Shown piece after piece: positions 15,785-21,130 of a stretch of 22,857 nt of DNA. Position numbers and translations under genes: made by a program. The notes under the pieces are model-generated. The model did no database searches. It had not been told where the DNA came from and saw only the letters and a list, made by a program, of their open reading frames with translations. This stretch comes from a virus. Within the stretch, counting starts at the first letter, position 1; every line of letters begins with the position of its first letter. The stretch is from positions 1 through 22,857 of IMG/VR virus record IMGVR_UViG_3300006101_000074. One strand, 5' to 3'.

Positions 15785-16232
15785 TGTTCAACCTTTCATT
15801 ATCAAGAAATTTAAAATACAAACCCTTCTCGCGTCCGTGAGCTTCTATCTCCCATGGATGATCCCAATAGTCCATTGATTCATCATATATCTTACCGTTG
15901 AATTTCACACGCTTCATTCGCATGTAATCTTTCATTTCACCTTTGGCATATTGCTTTACATGGACCATCTCATGAGCCAACACGAGAAGAGTTTGTTTCT
16001 TGCTTAGATTTGGTCTGATTGTTATTGTGAAATCTCTGGAACGAGTATTCTCATCGTTCCAGTCGCAGTAGCCGTACACATCTCGACCAATTGTCGGATC
16101 ATTAAATACAAGCTCAACTTCTATTTTATTAAAAAGATTATCGGAGAGTAATTTCTTACCGTAGAAGAGAACAGCTTTCTTACAGAGTGCTAGTGGAATC
16201 TTTTTTGGTTTCCCAGCAGTTCTTAGATGCAT
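15777..16232 (-). CDS. SprT-like zinc metalloprotease
   Basis: A 151-residue protein with HEMVH (residues 87-91) within LVLAHEMVHVKQYAKGEM and a downstream WDHPWEIEAHGRE element supplying a likely third ligand, the arrangement of small SprT/WLM-type metallopeptidases. Relatives act on DNA-protein cross-links or as regulators; the phage substrate is unknown. I place the start at ATG 16232 because GGAGG lies four to five bases upstream and is inside the alternative start at 16244. A TATAAATA box at 16262-16255 gives it its own late promoter. The gene is inserted between gp33 and gp59, which are adjacent in T4. Confidence 0.8.
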   Translation of the reverse strand: MHLRTAGKPKKIPLALCKKAVLFYGKKLLSDNLFNKIEVELVFNDPTIGRDVYGYCDWNDENTRSRDFTITIRPNLSKKQTLLVLAHEMVHVKQYAKGEMKDYMRMKRVKFNGKIYDESMDYWDHPWEIEAHGREKGLYFKFLDNERLNNG

Positions 16233-16254
16233 ATCACCCTCCATCTTTTTAAAT

Positions 16255-16262
16255 TATTTATA
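16255..16262 (-). promoter_or_regulatory. T4-type late promoter for the SprT-like gene
   Basis: Exact TATAAATA on the minus strand overlapping the last codon and stop of the gp33-like gene (stop at 16260-16258). Predicted start is a few bases before the GGAGG of the SprT-like gene. Confidence 0.6.
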
Positions 16263-16482
16263 TTGGAAGGCGAGCACTTCTCTTTAAGACGTTAAGATTT
16301 TCTGCTTCTTCTTGAATTTTAAATCTCATCACTGCATCTTTTTTAATAAATGAAGCAGCATATTCAACTTCGATCTTATTCTTATCACACCAATGCACAA
16401 CTGCATCGATGTATTCCATATTCTTGGCTCGTCTAAGTTTTTCAATATCTTCAATGAATGACGTGTGACTCAAATTGATCAT
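16258..16482 (-). CDS. 33: gp33-like late-transcription coactivator
   Basis: A 74-residue helical protein. Its core, MEYIDAVVHWCDKNKIEVEY, then AASFIKKDAVMRFKIQEEAENLNVLK and a terminal LPI, matches the pattern of the T4-type late-transcription coactivator gp33, which bridges RNA polymerase and the sliding clamp with gp55 for transcription from TATAAATA promoters. It is shorter than T4 gp33 (112 residues), as in several distant T4 relatives. ATG 16482 follows GGAG by five bases. Location upstream of gp59 and gp32 matches T4. Presence of late boxes throughout the window agrees with this role. Confidence 0.75.
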   Translation of the reverse strand: MINLSHTSFIEDIEKLRRAKNMEYIDAVVHWCDKNKIEVEYAASFIKKDAVMRFKIQEEAENLNVLKRSARLPI

Positions 16483-16494
16483 AATAACTCCACA

Positions 16495-16522
16495 AAGAAA
16501 AAAGGGTGGAATTACCCACCCT
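16495..16522 (-). terminator. Intrinsic terminator of the outer-membrane protein gene
   Basis: Seven-base-pair hairpin AGGGTGG / CCACCCT (six-base loop, 16503-16509 with 16516-16522) followed on the minus strand by TTTTTTCTTT. Directly after the barrel gene and before gp33. Confidence 0.85.
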
Positions 16523-16529
16523 CTAATAA

Positions 16530-17066
16530 TCAGAACTTGTAGTTAACACCAAGCGTAACACGATCGTCTGAATTACGATCCTTCTTTTCAATAGCATCAG
16601 TGTGGCGATAACGAGTGTCAAGCTCAATATTACGAGCAAACTGATACTTCACACCACCACCAACGTTGTAGATAGAACGATCACGTGAAATAGAATCCCA
16701 ATTATATCCAACGCCAGCAAGACCATAAACAGAAGCGCCAGTCCCAAACAAAGGCAACTGAGGAACAGCATTTACAGCAACTGTCTGCTTAGAATCACGC
16801 TTGCCTGCAATTTCCTTGCTTGGGCTGGCATAATCATATGTCATTTCGGTAGCAAGATATTCACTGGCATATGCGCCGAGAGAAATACCACCAGAATAAA
16901 CACGAGTCTTATCACTATTACTTCCAATGTTAGCACCAACAAAATAAGGAAGTGATCCTTCATGAATTGGAGTTGGAGGAAGAGGAATGCTCTTCGAAGG
17001 CAAATCAGAAGCCAAAGCTCCAACAGTACCAGCCAAGAATGCGATAGTGGATAGTGTGTACTTCAT
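16530..17066 (-). CDS. Phage-encoded outer-membrane beta-barrel protein (Omp25/Lom-like)
   Basis: A 178-residue protein with a classic signal peptide (MKYTLSTIAFLAGTVGALA, predicted cleavage after ALA at 17-19), a Pro-rich stretch, and about eight alternating beta strands with aromatic edges (for example LPYFVGANIG, VYSGGISLGAYAS, LATEMTYDY, VYGLAGVGYNW, YNVGGGVKYQF, IELDTRYRH), ending in VTLGVNYKF with the terminal Phe required for BAM insertion. The fold resembles small 8-stranded OMPs of Rhizobiales (Omp25/Omp31) and lambda Lom. Start at the second ATG (17066), seven bases after AAGGA; the ATG two codons earlier is too close. It follows tRNA-Arg and has its own terminator. Function may be surface change or superinfection exclusion. 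Confidence 0.85.
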   Translation of the reverse strand: MKYTLSTIAFLAGTVGALASDLPSKSIPLPPTPIHEGSLPYFVGANIGSNSDKTRVYSGGISLGAYASEYLATEMTYDYASPSKEIAGKRDSKQTVAVNAVPQLPLFGTGASVYGLAGVGYNWDSISRDRSIYNVGGGVKYQFARNIELDTRYRHTDAIEKKDRNSDDRVTLGVNYKF

Positions 17067-17099
17067 TTTCATTTCCTTTACATTATAGTCGTTTAGATA

Positions 17100-17176
17100 T
17101 GGCGATTCCTGTTGGACTCGAACCAACGACCCTCAGATTAGAAGTCTGATGCTCTATCCAGCTGAGCTAAGGAACC
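17100..17176 (-). tRNA. tRNA-Arg (anticodon TCT), CCA encoded
   Basis: Full cloverleaf on the minus strand: acceptor GGTTCCT/AGGAATC (one G-T pair), D arm GCTC…GAGC, anticodon stem TCAGA/TCTGA with loop CTTCTAA giving anticodon TCT for AGA codons, T arm GTTGG-TTCGAGT-CCAAC, discriminator G, and a genomic CCA at 17102-17100. AGA is common in this AT-rich genome, while CGN dominates in many alphaproteobacterial hosts, so it likely helps translation. Confidence 0.95.
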
Positions 17177-17182
17177 AATTAG

Positions 17183-17190
17183 TATAAATA
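17183..17190 (+). promoter_or_regulatory. T4-type late promoter for the GIY-YIG gene
   Basis: Exact TATAAATA on the plus strand, 63 bases before the endonuclease ATG and five bases before the shared leader. Late promoters often drive T4 homing endonuclease genes. Confidence 0.6.
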
Positions 17191-17194
17191 GATT

Positions 17195-17265
17195 GTCAGT
17201 CGCGATACTACCAATATCCACTGACTCTATGTCTTACAAGGAGATCACAGCTATGCATATTTATA
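17195..17265 (+). repeat. Shared 5' leader, copy B
   Basis: Near-copy of 14518-14585 with the same order and spacing of short identical blocks (TCGCG, CCAAT, GACTCTAT, ACAAGGAG, ACAGC, ATATTTAT). It contains the ribosome-binding site of the GIY-YIG gene and its first four codons. Confidence 0.8.
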
Positions 17266-17879
17266 CAGGTTACGTTTATATCTGGTACGATACCAAAGCA
17301 AAATTTTTCTACATTGGTGGTCATTATGGTAAAGTTAATGACTCTTATATTTGTTCCAATGAGATGATGAAACGAGCTTATAAGAAAAGACCAGAAACCT
17401 TCAAATTCAAAGTTTTAGAATATGTATATTCAGACACAAAGGCTCTCCGTGAGGCTGAGCAAAGGTGGCTTAATATGATTCGTGATGAAGAACTTTACTG
17501 GACCCCAAATATATACAACAAAACAACAAAGTACTACAACAAAAAGAAATCTGCTGTTGGCGGTAATGGATTTGGAACCAATAAAGGTAAATCTACAATA
17601 GGTGGTTGGAATCGAGGATTGAAACTTGATTATGATGTTTGGAACAAAGGAATGACTGGTTTAGTAAGGTCTCAAGAAACAAGAGATAAAATTAGAGCTT
17701 CTAAAACTAAAAACGCCAAAAGAATTATTAAATGTGAAACTTGTGATAAAGATATAGAAACAACTATACCAACAAAACGATTTTGTTCTCGTCAATGTTC
17801 AGGGTCTGCAAATGGAAAAATAAGGCGACAGGGATTAGGTAATACGGTTCCCTGTCAGACCGCAGACTCAGTTAATTAA
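17253..17879 (+). CDS. GIY-YIG homing endonuclease (free-standing)
   Basis: A 208-residue protein. Residues 6-24 carry the GIY-YIG core as GYVYIW…FFYIGGHYG, followed by a helix with the likely catalytic Glu (ALREAEQRWLNMI). The middle has a NUMOD-type DNA-binding stretch (NRGLKLDYDVWNKGMTG, SQETRDKIRASKT), and the end a four-cysteine finger (CETC…CSRQC). ATG 17253 is chosen because AAGGAG is nine bases upstream; the TTG at 17193 is inside the leader. The gene is opposite to all its neighbours, lies between tRNA-Arg and the tmRNA, and its last 20 codons run antisense through the tmRNA terminator and tag stop. These are signs of a mobile gene. Confidence 0.88.
   Translation: MHIYTGYVYIWYDTKAKFFYIGGHYGKVNDSYICSNEMMKRAYKKRPETFKFKVLEYVYSDTKALREAEQRWLNMIRDEELYWTPNIYNKTTKYYNKKKSAVGGNGFGTNKGKSTIGGWNRGLKLDYDVWNKGMTGLVRSQETRDKIRASKTKNAKRIIKCETCDKDIETTIPTKRFCSRQCSGSANGKIRRQGLGNTVPCQTADSVN
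17258..17265 (-). promoter_or_regulatory. Possible late promoter toward tRNA-Arg and the outer-membrane protein
   Basis: Exact TATAAATA on the minus strand, inside codons 2-5 of the GIY-YIG gene and 82 bases upstream of the tRNA. It is the only recognisable promoter for tRNA-Arg and the barrel gene, but the sequence is also coding, so it may be chance. Confidence 0.35.
17816..17856 (-). terminator. tmRNA terminator hairpin
   Basis: Minus strand: perfect eight-base-pair stem GACAGGGA / TCCCTGTC (17856-17849 with 17834-17827, 14-base loop), then GCCTTATTTTT. It lies 20 bases after the tag stop. It may instead be the terminal stem of the mature coding RNA. The GIY-YIG gene reads through it on the other strand. 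Confidence 0.75.
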
Positions 17880-17932
17880 GCAGCAACTTTCATTGCTGAA
17901 TAAGGAACATTGTCGTTTGATGCATATGTTGC
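17876..17932 (-). other. tmRNA proteolysis-tag reading frame
   Basis: Eighteen codons from the resume GCA (17932-17930), ATYASNDNVPYSAMKVAA, then TAA at 17878-17876. The AAC GAC AAT core (SNDN) and VAA end match alphaproteobacterial tags. A second in-frame GCA at 17923-17921 could be the resume codon instead, giving a 15-residue tag. Confidence 0.85.
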
Positions 17933-17994
17933 ATTTACGAGTTTACTTAGTCTAATCGTAACTTTATCACAGCCTGTCGAACCTATACACCCCC

Positions 17995-18065
17995 ATCATA
18001 AGCACTACTCGACTTACATTCCCCTGCATACGGCATTTCTGGTGCAGCTAATGCGTTAGTGCTTA
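17995..18065 (-). other. tmRNA intervening segment removed on maturation
   Basis: Joins the CCA end of the acceptor piece to the first G of the coding piece. Its ends are a perfect nine-base-pair inverted repeat TAAGCACTA (18065-18057) / TAGTGCTTA (18007-17999) that stacks on the acceptor stem and presents it to tRNA-type processing enzymes. Removing it produces the two RNAs. Confidence 0.8.
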
Positions 18066-18135
18066 TGGTGGAGGTGGGGAGATTTGCACTCCCGTCCAAA
18101 CTGTCTATTCCTTACGCCTCAACAACCAAGCAATA

Positions 18136-18169
18136 TATTTATATTACTACGTTAGCACGTAGGTGTCAA
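18136..18169 (-). promoter_or_regulatory. Dual promoter of the tmRNA gene
   Basis: Minus strand: perfect -35 TTGACA (18169-18164), 17-base spacer, -10 TAATAT (18146-18141), overlapped by an exact late box TATAAATA (18143-18136). The spacer holds a perfect inverted repeat, CTACGT-GCTA-ACGTAG (18162-18147), a possible operator. The -35 starts three bases after the upstream gene's stop. Confidence 0.7.
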
Positions 18170-18171
18170 TA

Positions 18172-18594
18172 TTATTCGGTAACAATCCGCTTCCACTCAT
18201 CGTTGATCTTCAGCCATAGATGTCCATCTTTACCAACAGACATAGCAACCTTGGTTTCTTCATCAAATTGATTAGGAGAACTTTCGATCTTCATACCTTC
18301 TCCCAAAATGATATTGTGCGGCTGTGCTAAAGCAATGTAATCAGTAACCCAACCATCGCCAGCATCAACAACTTGAAGATATCTACCAGAGCCACCACCA
18401 CCTCCACCACCAATGAATGTTTGAGACCATTCAGGATACTTTGAAGTAGGAGGTGGTGGTTTATGAGCAGTCAACGTCATCAATTCCTTTTCAGGAGCCA
18501 TTGACGTTGGTTGCGTTTTCGCCATAGCCTCAACAGCCATTAGCATACCAATTGGAGCAGCAGGAAGAAAGGAGAAGAACGATCTACGGTTCAT
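18172..18594 (-). CDS. Secreted protein with Tat-like twin-arginine signal (140 aa)
   Basis: I do not recognise a family. N-terminus MNRRSFFSFLPAAPIGMLMA has adjacent arginines (residues 3-4) followed by SFF and an apolar stretch ending AMA, which is Tat-signal-like. Next come a Pro run (PPPPT), a seven-Gly linker, and a C-terminal beta-rich part (GRYLQVVDAGDGWVTDYIAL to HLWLKINDEWKRI) of the kind seen in tail-fibre or coat-like repeats. ATG 18594 is chosen because AAGGA is six bases upstream and its ATGA overlaps the previous stop; the longer frame start is inside that gene. Last gene of a six-gene chain, directly before the tmRNA promoter. The Gly linker and beta end also fit a small virion decoration protein. 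Confidence 0.8.
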   Translation of the reverse strand: MNRRSFFSFLPAAPIGMLMAVEAMAKTQPTSMAPEKELMTLTAHKPPPPTSKYPEWSQTFIGGGGGGGSGRYLQVVDAGDGWVTDYIALAQPHNIILGEGMKIESSPNQFDEETKVAMSVGKDGHLWLKINDEWKRIVTE

Positions 18595-18824
18595 GAGTGA
18601 TCCTTGATCCAAGCATCAGCCTCTGGACGGTACATGTAGTACCGAAGAAGCACCTCAAGAGCATTTGCTGTTTCCTTGAACATCCAAAGGTCTTCTCGTT
18701 CGTAATCATGAACGAATCCTTTACTCAACAGGCGATGGATGTCATCCTGTGCAGAGATATAATCCTTCTTAAACCGTTCAACAATGATATTATCAAGAAT
18801 CGAGTCATCAATTTCAATTTGCAT
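18591..18824 (-). CDS. Small acidic helical protein of unknown function (77 aa)
   Basis: Not recognised. MQIEIDDSILDNIIVERFKK opens a helical protein that is acidic at the ends. I prefer ATG 18824, nine bases after GAGG; two earlier in-frame ATGs (18839, 18833) lie directly on or before that site. The start is inside the last codons of the preceding gene and the stop overlaps the next start as ATGA, so expression is coupled. Confidence 0.8.
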   Translation of the reverse strand: MQIEIDDSILDNIIVERFKKDYISAQDDIHRLLSKGFVHDYEREDLWMFKETANALEVLLRYYMYRPEADAWIKDHS

Positions 18825-19032
18825 TTGTTTCATCCTCATTTTCTGTAATCACATGTTCCCAATAACGACAATAGAAGTGGTCGCCACAAGCATCAATTTC
18901 CTTCTGAGGATAACCGTGCTCGACTAGCCATTCAAGAACACGACCCTTTGATTCTTGAAGATCAATTGGCATAGGGAAGCCATACTTCCAACCCGAAGGC
19001 GGATCAATCATCATCACAGTTTTCTTAGACAT
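18814..19032 (-). CDS. Conserved-type small phage protein of unknown function (72 aa)
   Basis: Not assigned. MSKKTVMMIDPPSGWKYGFPM is followed by a helix (KGRVLEWLVEHGY) and a CGDHFYCRYWEH segment whose Cys/His residues could bind a metal, then an acidic tail. ATG 19032 overlaps the HAD gene stop as TGATG. PPSGW-type small proteins occur in other T4-like phages, as far as I recall. Confidence 0.8.
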   Translation of the reverse strand: MSKKTVMMIDPPSGWKYGFPMPIDLQESKGRVLEWLVEHGYPQKEIDACGDHFYCRYWEHVITENEDETNAN

Positions 19033-19472
19033 CAAAAATCTCCGTTAGCAACTTGCATGCAGCGGATACCATTCTCTCGCCACATCTTCACAACACGATC
19101 ACGGTCTTCAAAAACCATAACAGGATTATACCCTGATGCACGCAGTTTGTCAAGCATTTCCTTCTTGATTACTGAATCATCTCGACGATCTCCAGCTGGG
19201 CGCATATACAATCCATCAACTCCGATGTCATTTTGATCCAACCAAAATTGAGAGACAGAACGGTATCCTTCATCGCGACCAGTGCAGATGAACACAGGTA
19301 TACCACTTGCAACTGCAAAATCATAAAATTGAGCTACATCCTCGTGCAGTGGATCCTTATCCATGTTACGGAACCAACCAGCCCAATCCTTTTTCCCACC
19401 AGCAAGGAAGTGCTGACGATGGTCGCTATTGCACAGCGTGCCATCCATATCAAAGATCCAACAGTCAATCAT
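19032..19472 (-). CDS. HAD-family phosphatase resembling the T4 PseT 3'-phosphatase domain
   Basis: A 146-residue HAD hydrolase. Motif I IFDMDGTL (nucleophile Asp8, acid/base Asp10), motif II FICTGRDEG, and motif IV near the end (VFEDRDRVVKMWRENGIRCMQVANGDF). The YMRPAGDRRDDSVIKKEML element and the VVxMWRxxGIxCxQV ending resemble the C-terminal 3'-phosphatase half of T4 polynucleotide kinase. No P-loop kinase half is present, so it would remove 3' phosphates from nucleic acid or act on a small phosphate ester. The ATG (19472-19470) overlaps the end of the preceding gene by one base. Confidence 0.85.
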   Translation of the reverse strand: MIDCWIFDMDGTLCNSDHRQHFLAGGKKDWAGWFRNMDKDPLHEDVAQFYDFAVASGIPVFICTGRDEGYRSVSQFWLDQNDIGVDGLYMRPAGDRRDDSVIKKEMLDKLRASGYNPVMVFEDRDRVVKMWRENGIRCMQVANGDF

Positions 19473-19747
19473 TAGAATTCCTTCCAGGTGTATACAGAGT
19501 TCTTTGTCTTGAACTTCACAGTCCAGTAACCATCTTCATTGATCTTCTCTTCAAGGATCTCAGTCACTGGTGTTGTTTGCCAATAGTCCTGTGATGAATA
19601 TGTGCGACCATAAGGCGAACCTACTCGGATACCAAAGCCAAGCCGAGGGTAGTCGCCATCAACTGGACGATAGTTCTCAGGATCAAGAATTTGGCACATA
19701 GATCCAGAGTCACCAGCACCGTCTTCGCGAACCAAAGAATATCTCAT
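19472..19747 (-). CDS. Small protein of unknown function (91 aa)
   Basis: Not recognised. MRYSLVREDGAGDSGSMCQI…RVGSPYGRTYSSQDYWQTTPVTEIL then a strand-rich C-terminus (WTVKFKTKNSVYTWKEF). It resembles the regular beta pattern of short phage accessory proteins. ATG 19747 overlaps the previous stop as TGATG. The stop overlaps the HAD gene start by one base. No regulatory sites of its own. Confidence 0.8.
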   Translation of the reverse strand: MRYSLVREDGAGDSGSMCQILDPENYRPVDGDYPRLGFGIRVGSPYGRTYSSQDYWQTTPVTEILEEKINEDGYWTVKFKTKNSVYTWKEF

Positions 19748-20856
19748 CACATAACCCTCAATAGAATTGTATTCTCGTTAATTCGGTATGCTAGAGGAGC
19801 ATCTTTCAGATCAACTAGCGCCTTCTTGAGTATCATCTTACCGCCTGTGGTGATAGAAGTCAAGTGTTTCTCAGGTTGACGACCTGTTCTTTTTGTAACA
19901 CTTGTTGCTTCATCATATCCGATGATACTAGTTCCCTTGACTTGGAGCCCACCACGATCCAATGCACGGAGCACAGTAATCGTCTTGTACTTGGTGTTGA
20001 ACGTCCATAGCTCTTGTGCTCCGATAATCTTCTCTGGATTAATCGAGGCAATCTTATAGTTGTTATCTTCTTTTTGAAACTTTAACCCCTTAAGCTTCTT
20101 CTCAACAGAGACAGTGCGAGGCTTACGTGGTGCACGAGTCTTCTTGGTAACATCACCGTAGCGATGAGCATCTTCTAGAAGCTTGGAGAACAGCATAATG
20201 CGTTCCTTGAGCTTCTTCTTACTCATATAGGAATATGCCTCCTTGACCTGCTCGTCGTCTCCCTCGAATGCTTCGAACAATTCCTCAAGCCAGGGAGTGT
20301 AGTACTGAATGATAGCCGTGCAGTAGGATGCAGGAATCTCCTTGGACTTCAACCAATCGTAAAGAGAAAATTCAATACCATTATCAATCATCTCTTCGAT
20401 GTCACCAAGAATATCACTCTGGCGTTCGCGCATACGATCTTGGATCGAGATTGTATTTTTCTCGTTGGACGTTTCCTCCTTGGAAACTCGATCCAGAGCC
20501 TTAGCTAGTTCCTTTTCTAGAAAATCACCCTCATTAGGCACTTCATACCCACGATCGAGCATACGACAGCGCCAAGCCACTGTCGTAGGAACCCAACAAT
20601 TGTCGAGCTTGGCAAGAAGCTTTGCCTCTGGCTTTCGATTGCGCTTGACAAGATAATCAGTAATGTACTCACGTGCATCGTTGTTGCTGCACATTGCATT
20701 GTACCAATTCAATGCAAACCCATACTCACCATGAGTCATTGCACCGAGAAACTCTGGCTCGGGTCCCATGTATTTGAGGTTGACCAAATACGTTGTGTCT
20801 CTCGACACTCGAGTGGTCTTAGCCTTTTTAGCGATAATTGCGGGACGACGAGCCAT
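19747..20856 (-). CDS. Lysine-rich phage protein of unknown function (369 aa)
   Basis: First gene of the six-gene chain, behind the TTGACT-17-TACAAT promoter; start ATG 20856 with AGGAG eight bases upstream. N-terminus MARRPAIIAKKAKTTRVSRD is basic. The middle (150-235) is helical and acidic (SQDRMRERQSDILGDIEEMI; EAFEGDDEQVKEAYSYMSKK), then a strongly basic linker (TKKTRAPRKPRTVSVEKK), and a C-terminal beta-rich domain (YKTITVLRALDRGGLQVKG…). This helix-linker-beta design suggests a nucleic-acid-binding or structural role. I cannot name a family; similar proteins occur in T4-like cyanophages as far as I recall. Confidence 0.85.
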   Translation of the reverse strand: MARRPAIIAKKAKTTRVSRDTTYLVNLKYMGPEPEFLGAMTHGEYGFALNWYNAMCSNNDAREYITDYLVKRNRKPEAKLLAKLDNCWVPTTVAWRCRMLDRGYEVPNEGDFLEKELAKALDRVSKEETSNEKNTISIQDRMRERQSDILGDIEEMIDNGIEFSLYDWLKSKEIPASYCTAIIQYYTPWLEELFEAFEGDDEQVKEAYSYMSKKKLKERIMLFSKLLEDAHRYGDVTKKTRAPRKPRTVSVEKKLKGLKFQKEDNNYKIASINPEKIIGAQELWTFNTKYKTITVLRALDRGGLQVKGTSIIGYDEATSVTKRTGRQPEKHLTSITTGGKMILKKALVDLKDAPLAYRINENTILLRVM

Positions 20857-20877
20857 ACTGATTCTCCTATTTCAATG

Positions 20878-20906
20878 ATTGTACGCTATATCTAGCTGAA
20901 AGTCAA
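20878..20906 (-). promoter_or_regulatory. Early-type sigma70 promoter for the six-gene chain
   Basis: Minus strand: TTGACT (20906-20901), 17-base spacer, TACAAT (20883-20878). The -35 hexamer overlaps the stop codon of the 72-residue gene (20905-20903). Identical hexamers and spacing occur at 22838-22810. Confidence 0.8.
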
Positions 20907-21121
20907 GGAAAGGAGAAATACGAATCAACGATTGCCTTGATCTGAATCTCAGCATCCTTGTAATACTCCTCGTCCATGATCGAGAGCAACACTTCCTCGT
21001 AGTCCTCGATGGTCAAGAACCGTTTACAGAGGAACAGATATTCTGCTCCAACAGTAGGAACCTTAACAGCCTGACCCTTGACGATAACTGAATCAGTGGG
21101 GAATTCGATAACCTTGGTCAT
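20903..21121 (-). CDS. Small protein of unknown function (72 aa)
   Basis: Not recognised. TKVIEFPTDSVIVKGQAVKVPTVGAEYLFL then an acidic helix (FLTIEDYEEVLLSIMDEEYYKDAEIQ) and YFSFP end. AGGAG is six bases before the ATG. It lies nine bases after the GIY-YIG-domain gene and its stop is inside the -35 of the following promoter. Confidence 0.8.
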   Translation of the reverse strand: MTKVIEFPTDSVIVKGQAVKVPTVGAEYLFLCKRFLTIEDYEEVLLSIMDEEYYKDAEIQIKAIVDSYFSFP

Positions 21122-21130
21122 TGATTGCTC

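Larger units (their letters stand above)
17827..18131 (-). ncRNA. ssrA: Two-piece, circularly permuted tmRNA gene
   Basis: Transcript order is acceptor piece first, coding piece second. The acceptor piece ends in T arm GGGAG-TGCAAAT-CTCCC, then CACCTCC-A-CCA (CCA at 18068-18066). The coding piece begins at 17994 with GGGGGTG and the tmRNA-specific AGGTTCGAC. The seven-base-pair acceptor stem contains a G3:U70 pair, the alanyl-tRNA synthetase identity element. A long-range P2 helix can form: AGGCTGT with ACAGTTT and TTACG with CGTAA. The tag frame ATYASNDNVPYSAMKVAA-stop is at 17932-17876. A 71-base intervening segment (18065-17995) joins the pieces and is closed by TAAGCACTA/TAGTGCTTA, so the acceptor stem is extended in the precursor. 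tmRNA and SmpB rescue stalled ribosomes and tag the peptide for ClpXP. Mature ends other than CCA and G1 are estimates. Confidence 0.93.

Noticed and set aside
17193-17252. Earlier start (TTG) for the GIY-YIG gene
   Set aside because: The region is the shared leader and contains the ribosome site for ATG 17253; the protein text before it is not conserved with copy A.
18059-18271. Plus-strand 70-residue open frame over the tmRNA acceptor piece
   Set aside because: It runs antisense to the tmRNA, promoter and Tat-signal gene, lacks a ribosome site, and its residues do not look like a real protein.
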